In this document: positions 13,101 through 20,515 of the stretch, piece after piece | How the letters are laid out: each line of letters starts with the position of its first letter | How positions within the stretch are numbered: position 1 is the stretch's first letter | Assembly: GCA_903813345.2 (NCBI GenBank) | Contig: CAIIXF020000008.1 | Location: 5,837,341-5,901,340 of the forward strand | From: Owenia fusiformis | Taxonomy: Eukaryota; Annelida; Polychaeta; Sabellida; Oweniidae | Direction: 5' to 3' | Length of the DNA stretch: 64,000 bases | Translations under genes and position numbers: made by a program | The notes under the pieces: model-generated | Database searches by the model: none | The model's input: only the letters and a program-made list of their open reading frames with translations | What the model was told of the DNA's origin: nothing

Positions 13101-15616
13101 AAATACTCCAAGTAAAAATGTTTATTTAGTCTGCAATAAGGGAATCCGGTGAGCTGATTTCATCACTTATTTTGTCTTTTTTACGTTTGTGCCAAAGTTA
13201 AATTATAGCAATTAAAAATCCTAGCAAACCATTTATTAATTTTAATTGTGTCGTCAAATCATCAATTAAAAAATTATTAAATAAAAAGTTCTTTGTCATA
13301 TAACACTATGTACAGAATGACTAAACATATATTCAGATTGTAAAAACATGGTTGTATTTCAGGCCTGAAATCATCTTTTGTCAAAAAGGTTGACCTTCCC
13401 AATAATTTGAGGGGGACATCATATTCTCTCTATGATTAGTCTCAATCCAGCTTGGATTCATTCTTTAAAACATTGATTCAATTGGAAGATTTGGGAAAAA
13501 CAAAACCTGCCCAAATTGTAGATTTTACAACCCAAGTGCTATGGCATAAACATGACATGTCCATGAAAAATCAATTACCAAACCACTAATTTCCATGGAA
13601 AATCATGGTAAATATCCATGGAAGATCCTCATGGGTGTCCATGAATTTCCATGGAAAATACCATGAAAAACCATGAATTTCCATGGTAAACCATGGATTA
13701 CCATGGACGCACCATGGAATACCATGGTTACTTATAAGTCAAGTTAGAGCATTTCTTTAGAGCTAGACTCTAATTTTGTGCCAAATGATAATCCGCAACT
13801 TGACTAATAAGTAGGCTTAAATCGAGAAAACAAAAAACTTGTATCCAGAAAGTTCATCCATTTTGTTACATTGACGTTCCGTCAAAGTAACTATTTGTGG
13901 AACAGTGATATGGAAGTGAGTCTGTTAGGGGTATTCTGCTGCGCAGAGTATGCATTGATGATATACAGGGTGTCCATGAAGTCTCTACAATTTCTGAACA
14001 AAAGTCTGTGTAAAACGTAGAGACTTAATGGATACCCTGTATAGTGTATTCATATACATGTACATATATTAATGTTCGAATTTGTATTTCTAGGAAAAGG
14101 AAGAAGACGCAGGAGATGACAGTCAACTACTGAAACTTGGCAAGATTATTTTCAAACAGAAACAAAAGAGGGCACCAGCAGGTGAAACCTCCGAAGACCC
14201 CTCGAAAACAACCTCAGTGCCAAAAAAAGTAGAAAATGTGCCCAAATCACCAGCAACAATGTTCAAGTTCTCAGTAAGTTTAATTTAATGGAATATGCTA
14301 TGTATTTAAAGTGCCTTCTCCTTACACATTATCTGCATTGTAAATTACATTGTTTTTTCAAATGATTGTACATGTACATTATAACTCGTATTATGTTTGT
14401 ACAATTGTATTGACCAGTTCAAAAAAATCTCGTAACTGTTCAGGGATTTTTAACAGCAGGCAACAGGCAATTTTCACCGGTTGTTTTCACAAAATTGCCT
14501 GTTGTTTTTAGGGACTTATCAACTTTTCCATGTTGAATATATGGTTTCCATTAATTTTGCCTGTTGTTTTCATTTATTTAGCCTGTTGTGAGAAATTCTA
14601 GTGAAACCCCTGCTGTTTCATACAGGCCATGATGAGATCAAACAGTAAAAATATAGCCTATTATGATTAAATACATGATGAAACTTTATTATTTTAGCAA
14701 AAGAAGCATGGTTCATTCCTCAGCAGAGATCAGAGTCTTCTTCAGAAGATAGTGGGAAAGTCCAAGTCCGTGAGCAACCCCAATGGTCCCCGTAATTCTA
14801 AGAACTTTGTATTTGCTGCTGTGTCACCCAATGAGAAGGCAGCTGAGGAAAAGAAGCCGGTAAGTTATTACCCTTCACAAAAGCTCAATCTCATCTACAC
14901 TCTTTGAATTTTAGATGATTCTGTGATCTATCCTATATCCAATCACATTGGTTAGTAGGAAATTCACCTGAGGAAAATTCATGACTTCATTTATTCAAAC
15001 TAATATAAAAGGCTATGCATTGAAAGCAACATTTGAGCTTGTTATGGTCTAATCAACATTTAAACTGTAAAATCATTTTTATTATGTCACCACCACAAGT
15101 AGTGACATATTGTTATAGTCTCTTGATGTTGGTGTTTGGCATTCTACAATTGGTGTCTCTATCAAATGGCAGGTAGTGCCATTCTACATGTCAATGCCTT
15201 GTTTGTAATAGTCAGAGGGTCGATTGTTAAATGGGGATTTAGGGTAGTAACTCACAAAAATATACCATTTACATCACCATTGCCTGTCTCCAGACACCAC
15301 AGATAAAATGGTCCAATGAAGTGTGCCAAGCAAAAAACTAGTACTGTTTTTGTGAAATAAATTTGTTAAGCACAGCAAGTTGAAGAGATCCAAAAAACGT
15401 TACATGCCATATCCTTTTTAAATGTATATAGTGCATCCTACTCATGATGTATTAAATGTTCAATGATTTTTTGACTAAACTCTCATTACACATGATTCTT
15501 CACTGTTGCAGGCTGTGAAGAGATCTAGCAGTGTTCGTGATAAACCAGCAGCTAAGAGGCCAAAACTTGACAGAGCTAATACATTCTCAGAGGACAGTAT
15601 ATTTAACCTTTTATAG
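1142..15616 (+). CDS. CLSPN: Claspin, C-terminal four exons (partial; 5' part outside window)
   Basis: Claspin is the nuclear replication-fork and checkpoint adaptor that lets ATR activate Chk1. Four exons are visible: 1142-1272, 14094-14273, 14698-14859 and 15512-15616 (TAG), joined in phases 1-0-0-0 with clean AG/GT sites (gtgaga, gtaagt and gtaagt donors). Together they encode about 191 residues. Family landmarks are 'QQDLFNHESDQEDD', 'RMKRLEREKWLEEQR', 'GDDSQLLKLGKII', 'GPRNSKNFVFAAVSP' and the terminal 'SIFNLL', each with a counterpart in the same order in vertebrate Claspin. The Chk1-binding repeats would lie upstream and are not in the window. The first intron here is 12.8 kb and contains four complete antisense genes. 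The 3' UTR (15617 to about 16280) holds a tandem repeat and ends near an AATAAA at 16261. Confidence 0.93.
1419..2690 (-). CDS. Prokineticin/astakine-like secreted cysteine-rich protein, array copy A
   Basis: Four exons, read right to left: 2637-2690 (ATG, 18 codons), 2086-2245, 1564-1677 and 1419-1447 (TAA), phases 0-1-1, 118 residues. Exon 1 is a hydrophobic signal peptide (starts MTKIGLFVF). The mature part has ten Cys in the prokineticin/colipase-like order: C-x5-C-x4-CC, then GGHC.RLGELGDAC, then KCPCRSGLTC and a last Cys in the short final exon. The opening C-x5-C-x4-CC spacing equals that of vertebrate prokineticins. The N-terminal AVIT hexapeptide needed for prokineticin-receptor activation is absent, as in invertebrate astakines (blood-cell cytokines). 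Exon 2 could use other nearby AGs; the one chosen (tatag before GCA) keeps phase 0 and matches copies B and C. AATAAA lies at 1373-1368, 46 bases past the stop. No transcript evidence. Confidence 0.85.
3731..5866 (-). CDS. Prokineticin/astakine-like secreted cysteine-rich protein, array copy B
   Basis: Exons 5825-5866 (ATG), 5398-5536, 4955-5098 and 3731-3765 (TAA), phases 0-1-1, 119 residues. The signal peptide begins MRGVVQRVIFLIVL and the mature chain probably starts near SAIKPD. Ten Cys: C-x5-C-x3-CC, GIC, 'RKVGEEC', 'WMCDCDFGMVC', then one in the last exon (GFC). The G-x-x-G-E-E-C and C-D/P-C-x-x-x-x-x-C blocks are the family signature. Donors are gtaag/gtaaa type; the exon 2 acceptor is a weak pyrimidine tract ending attaag. 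Intron 3 contains a four-unit repeat (4018-4640). The promoter, 5' flank, introns and 3' end are near-duplicates of copy C, pointing to recent duplication. AATAAA is at 3670-3665. Confidence 0.87.
4018..4640. repeat. Four tandem units of about 155 bp containing 'caaaatggccgccat'
   Basis: Four head-to-tail units (starting near 4018, 4171, 4320 and 4481) share the order: 'gataggattcc', 'catcaatacc', a C-rich stretch, 'gctcgcctatt', 'aaaatggccgccattt', 'cacttttgga'. They sit in intron 3 of copy B. Related single-copy pieces with 'aaaatggctgccat' occur at about 6950-7330, 9420-9570 and 59570-59700. Confidence 0.8.
5931..5955 (-). promoter_or_regulatory. Putative core promoter of copy B: TATA box and AP-1-like site
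   Basis: On the minus strand, CATATAAAAC (5940-5931) lies 65-74 bases before the ATG, and TGAGTCA (5955-5949) just upstream of it. The same pair with the same spacing occurs before copy C. Function inferred from sequence only. Confidence 0.5.
6880..7375. repeat. Dispersed repeat with 'ataactcaaatacc' and 'aaaatggctgccat' motifs
   Basis: Between copies B and C. Contains several short blocks ('aaaatggctgcca', 'ataactcaaa', 'atttggttcaaattttatatg') that recur at 9200-9620. No ORF. Probably an old non-autonomous element; class not determined. Confidence 0.5.
7616..8993 (-). CDS. Prokineticin/astakine-like secreted cysteine-rich protein, array copy C
   Basis: Exons 8943-8993 (ATG), 8532-8682, 7982-8107 and 7616-7635 (TGA), phases 0-1-1, 115 residues. 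The signal peptide starts MRGVVQTVIFLIVLATL with a strong gtgagt donor. Ten Cys: C-x5-C-x3-CC, GGICGTFGEIGDDC, 'KCPCGDGLIC', then VC three residues before the stop. Closest to copy B: the two signal peptides differ by one substitution over the first 14 codons, and both flanks and introns align by eye. Intron 2 carries a small GC-rich inverted repeat (8295-8440) and intron 3 has an extra 'aaaatggctgcca' segment absent from B. Probable extracellular ligand; receptor and role are unknown. Confidence 0.87.
8290..8445. repeat. Small GC-rich inverted repeat in intron 2 of copy C
   Basis: 'ttcggtgccgtttcggcatcgg' type motifs appear at about 8307-8328 and again near 8410-8428 with local palindromes (ggtgccg/cggcac). 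The stretch is much more GC-rich than its surroundings and absent from copy B, so it is probably a MITE-like insertion. Confidence 0.5.
9040..9060 (-). promoter_or_regulatory. Putative core promoter of copy C: TATA box and AP-1-like site
   Basis: CATATAAAAC at 9049-9040 and TGAGTCA at 9060-9054 on the minus strand, 47-67 bases before the ATG. The block is shared with copy B, but copies A and D have no equivalent in their immediate upstream sequence. Confidence 0.5.
9190..9635. repeat. Second copy of the 'ataactcaaatacc' dispersed repeat
   Basis: Between copies C and D. Shares 'gataactcaaatacca', 'gatttggttcacattttatatg' and 'caaaatggctgcaattttt' with the 6880-7375 block. No coding signal. 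Confidence 0.5.
10025..11154 (-). CDS. Prokineticin/astakine-like secreted cysteine-rich protein, array copy D
   Basis: Exons 11119-11154 (ATG), 10691-10871, 10336-10461 and 10025-10041 (TGA), phases 0-1-1, 119 residues. Signal peptide MKVFLVIFTTFL plus the first residues of exon 2; cleavage near 'LCSA' would remove one Cys and leave the canonical ten: C-x5-C-x4-CC, 'GGICTPLGVKGSGC', 'YMCPCQSSLKC', VC. Of the four copies this one looks most like vertebrate prokineticins (ICTPLG block, CPC block), but it too lacks the AVIT start. Two overlapping donors exist at exon 3; the one at 10335 is chosen because it preserves phase 1. Its flanks do not align with B or C, so it is probably the older copy. 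AATAAA lies at 9961-9956. Confidence 0.87.
10895..10992 (-). pseudogene. Decayed duplicate of exon 2 inside intron 1 of copy D
   Basis: Within intron 1 of copy D, the minus strand at 10978-10895 reads 'SAEQCKRVEHDGPCAYCA' and then 'ANQQPIDKS', followed by TAA. It parallels the start of true exon 2 (SAEECKTGKDCG..ACCVANNQPLGK). The CC pair has become YC, the stop falls before the GIC block, no donor is visible, and the nearest acceptor (ttacag, 10998-10993) would give a shifted frame. It is best read as a relic of a tandem duplication of the acceptor side of the exon. Confidence 0.7.
11448..13907. mobile_element. 2.46 kb non-autonomous DNA transposon with long TIRs and a 5-bp TSD
   Basis: Both ends begin CACTGTTCCA (11448 rightwards; 13907 leftwards on the other strand) and stay alike for about 59 bases (TAGTTACTTTGACGGAAC, then TCAATGTAACAAA and GGATGAAC). 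The element is flanked by a direct ATATG duplication (11443-11447 and 13908-13912). Subterminal zones at 11645-11790 and 13555-13735 are crowded with CCATGG/CATGG palindromes and are inverted copies of each other; more CCATGG lies at 12320-12465. No transposase ORF exists inside. The 5-bp duplication and CAC start suggest a Transib-like or other 5-bp-TSD family; this is not proven. Confidence 0.85.
11509..11580. mobile_element. Short insertion within the left TIR of the 2.46 kb element
   Basis: The left inverted repeat is interrupted: ATGAACTTCC at 11499-11508 recurs at 11581-11590, bracketing about 72 bases that begin with a T run (tttttttattaatc). A 10-bp direct repeat plus a terminal T run fits a short retroposed 3' end in reverse orientation. 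The right TIR lacks it. Confidence 0.6.
13964..14041. mobile_element. Near-palindromic 78-bp mariner-type MITE
   Basis: TACAGGGTGTCCATGAAGTC at the left matches, inverted with few changes, GACTTAATGGATACCCTGTA at the right; TA ends and the ACAGGGTG start are typical of mariner/Tc1-derived MITEs. It lies 52 bases before the Claspin exon at 14094. Confidence 0.7.
15084..15190 (-). mobile_element. MITE of the 'ATGTCACCAC' family
   Basis: Starts ATGTCACCACCACAAGT and continues with 'tatagtctc' and 'gtttggca', the reverse order of the clearer copies at 45733-45846 and 35999-36095. Located in the last Claspin intron. The far end is indistinct. Confidence 0.5.
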
Positions 15617-16020
15617 TACATGCAATCAACACTAGGTATGTGTATGAGGGGAACAGTACATGTAATTTTGACTTATTATAGTAAAGCAAAACTGTTTATG
15701 TTAACACTTGATAATCACATGTATGAGGAGAACAGTACATGTATATTTGATATTTTATAGTAAAGCAAAACTGCTTATGTTAACACTATAGTTACATGTA
15801 TGAGAGGAACAGTACATGTATATTCAATCTTTTGTAGTACAGCAAATCTGTTTATTCTAACACGATAGGGACATTATAAGGCAAGCAGTACAGCACATGT
15901 ATGTAACCTTTTATAGTACAGCAAACTGTCCATGTTAACACTTTGGTCACATGTAAGAGGGAACAGTACATGAACATTTGATCTTTTATAGTCCAGCATA
16001 TCAGTAGGGACATTATGAGG
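15580..16020 (+). repeat. Tandem repeat (about 75-80 bp unit) spanning the Claspin stop codon and 3' UTR
   Basis: About six diverged units share 'aacagtacatgtatatttgatcttttatagtacagcaaa..gttaacac', written here in pieces: gaacagtacatg, then ttttatagta, then gttaacact, then acatgtatgag. The first unit is coding: 'GAGGACAGTATATTTAACC' then TTTTATAG encodes the final EDSIFNLL and stop. Later units keep 'ttttatag'. The array therefore looks like it expanded from the terminal coding segment into the UTR. Confidence 0.75.
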
Positions 16021-16260
16021 GCAACCTCAGTATGCTATATTCTCTAATGCCATCTATAGATGTCATACCTGTCTTGCATCTTTGTAGTTATTTTGAAGAT
16101 GAAAAAGCTGACTTCAAAGCATATTAATGTGTAGTATTCCAGACTTTTAGAATGATGTAAATAGATGCTAAATTTTAAAGGTTCTATGTAAAAATGTACA
16201 AAATGTAAATATATACTGATATGATATTTTATGTATGAATTGTAAAGGCTGTTACATCAG

Positions 16261-16266
16261 AATAAA
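16261..16266 (+). terminator. Polyadenylation signal AATAAA of Claspin
   Basis: AATAAA about 645 bases past the TAG, followed by an A-rich and then T-rich stretch. Best candidate for the 3' end of the gene. Confidence 0.6.
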
Positions 16267-18376
16267 TACAAAAAATATAAACTAGGCTTGTTTTTTAAAA
16301 AGTCACGTGTGTTCCTAGATTCATGAAATTCAGCTGAAATTAAGAATCCATAAAACATGATAAAAATTACATTCAACCTTGAGTGACATCACAGCATATT
16401 CTTGTGAGATCACAATTTTAAGAATGTTTTAAAAGTTTATATATTCATGATTGAATGAAACGACAAATTGAAACGAAGTATTATTTTGATTAAGAATTTT
16501 TGGAGTTACCCTCCTTTCTTCATCCTTGTTTGTTTTATAAATCAACTTACCAATAGCATTGATGCAGTTACTAACATTTGCAACCTCACCATTTTTTCAA
16601 CTTTTTGTAGAGTGTTTGCTGCTTGTATGTTTCACAATTATCGTACCTGCTTTTTATAATCCTTTTGAATATAACATGATGGTATATTCAATAAACTTCA
16701 ACAGTAAAAAGTTTTCACAGGATATGGAAAAACATTAAGATAAGGATTTATTAATGTCGAATATTGTGTGATATGTCACTGACGCATGAAAGTGAGCTGT
16801 TAATGAAAATGTGATTTATTGTCTGTTTAAAATGTCTACATTTTGCCCCCCCCCCCCCACACACTCACACACATACACAATTCAAAATATTTTGATCTTT
16901 TTATTATCATCTATTGTGAACTGGCGTAACTACCATAATCCATTTACATTTAATACTCCTTTAACTTTAATTTAGTCTGTTAACTTGTTTGAGATATTAC
17001 ATAGGCGAAACACATTATTGTTGGGTATTTTTCAAATAATGGATGTGTGTATTATTGGTCCGTAGCATGCTTTTGAAGTTTATGGATAATCTAGTCATTT
17101 CAGAATGAATGGCATTTTTGTTATTTGAATAATAAATCAATTTTTAACTTCACGATTGCGTTATTGACATCTAAGACAAAACTAAGAACTTTAAGGTGAC
17201 ACGGGTACATAGTGAACATTCAAGGCACTATCAATTACATTTTCAATGCCATATAGTATAAAACACATTGTTTTTTCAAGACAGCTGGGAGAAGTCATAG
17301 AAAAGGGAAGCTAGCAAATAACACCCTGACCCACCTTGCGCTGAAACTTTTTAATGTATTGTCTGGACACCTTTTATTCCATAGTTTATTCAATACTTTT
17401 TTGAATTTGGATGAAATAACGGTTTTAAAGCACCTGTCCTGTGCGCTCGGTATATGGAAAGATGCAATGGAATTAATTTCTATTTTTTGGATACCGTCAA
17501 TTGCGTGTCCACTACAAACAAAAAGTAATTCAGTTTTCTTGGTTCACATTAAAATTTGTTGAAACAGTAAACAATGTTCCGTTATGGATTATTCTAGAGA
17601 GCACGGAGTGTCAAATTTCAACATAATATATGTGATATACATCTTAATTTCAGATAGCAATTTTAAGATGTACCTGGGATATTAGGTGAAATGGATTGTT
17701 TTAAATCAGCTGTTTAATTTACAGCGTTTACAATTAAAGATTCCATGAACGTGATGAACTCCTGTATGAAATGTCATTTCGATTAACCATATTTCACTGC
17801 GATAACTCGAAAACCTGGATGACCAATTTGTTTTGGCCGAATTTTAGGACACATTGTAGTGTTGCTTCGTAGCCTATTCACTTTATTTTTTGCAAATACC
17901 TCTCATTGTCCCTATATTTTCTATTTCAAAAAATAATTATCGTAACATTTAACTTCAGGAATGTACTACAATTGACCCCTGGTTATTAGAGTGCATTGTT
18001 TTAGTTCGATGTCGTGGATTATTGATTAAAATCATCTGTCTATTGTTTAAACCATTCTGGCCAAGGTATTGTCTTTCTCTTTTGTTCTAAAGATTAGGGA
18101 TCCATGATTTATAAAATGGGTTTTGGCAAGGAATTATCCTGAATACATTATTCAGAGAGTGAAGGGATCTATGTTTGTGTACACCATCCCGACAGTACCA
18201 AACTCTCCACATTGGAAAAGTGGTTTGATTTCGCATAAGTTTATATATAATGTACGATAGTTTAAAGAATAGGGACTGATAGCATTTATATATTTTATTT
18301 AGTTGCGGATTCCTTTATTTGACTGAAGTAGTTATAGTGTATGACTAGTTTAAATCCACTATAAACGAGTAATCGT

Positions 18377-18439
18377 TACCCTGCACGCAGAGTCTAGTTA
18401 TGAACGAAGCTCTCTTTTAAGAAACGAATGCAAAGGGTA
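18377..18439. mobile_element. Short element 'TACCCTGCA...GCAAAGGGTA', copy 1
   Basis: A 63-bp unit bounded by TACCCTGCA and TGCAAAGGGTA with 'gaacgaagctctctttta' inside. Further copies are at 35303-35371 (same strand) and 20641-20743 (inverted, diverged). Confidence 0.6.
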
Positions 18440-20384
18440 CAAAATCATGTGAAAGTGCTAGTAATTTAATTATATAATGGCCCCAATAGCCATGTTAATC
18501 ACGTTTGATGTGATTGATCACCTTGGAAACTTGATCAGGGAATCTGGATCCCCGGGGTCCAGATCCTAAAAACCACGGTAGCGTTCACTGTAATCAAGCT
18601 TCCAGAATCTAATTAAAATCTAATCAACCTGTTTTTACAATTACAGCCTGGAGGTGAACTCGAGAGCTCACGCAACTTCCAGACTGAAATACACATTTTT
18701 GAGTCTTTGTTTCCTGGATTGCATCTGCTTTCAATTTGCATAAATGATCAGAAAGATCAATGGATCCTATGTATTGGATCCCTCGACGCCTTCTGTTGAT
18801 CAGTTAAAATTTCCAATCTTGCCGGCGACCCTCGGATAACGTGTCGTGATGAAATGTTTTAAAATGCAAATTAAAATCTTAAGAAAGAAAGAAGCAAGAA
18901 ATTTAATATTCATGGCTGTTATGATTGGTCTTGATTGTATAGAAATGCAAGAAATTTAGAATTTCCATTGAAGTTTTAGAGAGAGTGGCGTTTATAAACA
19001 AGACTGGAATCAAATTTCAAAAATGGGTAAATTACTTATAGACAGGTGATTAAAACAAAAGGTGCAAGTGCAGTTATCATAGCGACATTTTTAACTATGA
19101 GGAATATGAAATGTATCATTTACGGATGCTGCGATGGGGACGCTAATAAATCCAGTTGTCATGGTAACCAATAAATGCCACGCGTTCAGAAAAAAGATGC
19201 ATTGTTGCACAAACTTAAGGCATTTTCAGACAATGCAGGTATTTTTCATAGATTTCCCATGGCGAGCTGGCATAATTAACTGACACAATTTTTGTGAAAA
19301 AGCTGAATAACATTTTGAAAATTGAATTATCAGTAAAAAAACAGTATCCTTTGTCAATGATGCCTCCCACTTTTTTAATCTGATTTAAACCCGAAGTATT
19401 GGGTCACTTTAATGTCACTGGTAAAATTTTATTTTCAAAAAAATAAATTTTATTTTTACAGTGGATAAATGTGTAAATATGCCTATGTTGTGTTACAGTA
19501 ACGTATGAAGCTCAGCAGGACGTTGCTTTTCTTGATGCTCGTATCGTTGATGAATTCCTCCACTTTGTTCATACTTGTCAACATGTGTTTACAAACCCTT
19601 TATGTCAGTCTGATAACATATACATGTGATGTAATTTGCCCCAATTTATTTAATTAGGCCGTTTTCAATTGATTATGCAGAGCATGTGAGCATACCTTTG
19701 GTTACGTCACACACCTGCCAGACCAGGTGAAGCACTGACCAATGACCTGCCAGATAATATTATTTAGATACCACTTTGAAACGTAAAATAGATTGTAAAC
19801 GAAGGGAAACACCAAAGAATAAATCCAAAACCATTTAGTGAATACTCTAAATTGTACAGAAATGCAAGAATCTCGATTACTTTATTCAAATTTTAGAGTG
19901 AAATCAAGTTGCAAAAGGTTTACCCAAACGAGAAGCTCTCCTCGTATGTCATCTTATTTAATCAACACTCTCGGCAATGTGTGATGATTACCAAAGGGAT
20001 TACGTGACCAATGATTTCAACGATTGTTGAATTCGGTCAATATTTGATCAATTCAACACCAAACTGCAGATTGTTATGTCTATGATTGAATTTGTTTACC
20101 CGAGATTACGTGCATTGTAAACAATGTAAACAACAAAGGTATACAAACAAAACTGTTTCGCCGTATTGATTGCACTCATTTTTCTAGTTTTCCAATTAGT
20201 GTCACGCTATCGTTCACAACTAATTTCAATTTTCGTGAGAATTAAATTATTGCTCTTTTATATTCCAGTTCATTAACTTTTTGGATTAACGGGACTTGAT
20301 AACGTTAATCCAAACGTGTTTTGCATTCATCCTGTTTTTGCTTCATACAGTCATTGACTGTAAGGTATGAAATGCTTTAGACTA

Positions 20385-20515
20385 CAGCTGACTATAGCTA
20401 CAAACCCATGTAATCCCCCCCACACTACTTGAATATACATTTTCTCTCACAGGGGAAGGTGTGTAGCGGGGATGGGGTGTCACGGGGGCTTTATGACTCC
20501 TGTAGCTATAGAAGA
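20385..20515. mobile_element. Inverted-repeat element with ends 'ctatagctaca'/'tgtagctatag'
   Basis: Ends CTATAGCTACA (about 20391) and TGTAGCTATAG (about 20501) are inverted, with a C-run and a GGGG-rich arm inside. A related unit is at about 38622-38722 ('tctagctacaagcc', C run, G run, 'ggcttgtacctagg'). Confidence 0.55.

Noticed and set aside
18536-18580. Restriction-site-rich 'ggatccccggggtcc' stretch as possible vector contamination
   Set aside because: The surrounding sequence is ordinary AT-rich genomic DNA with no vector-like continuation; probably a chance palindrome.
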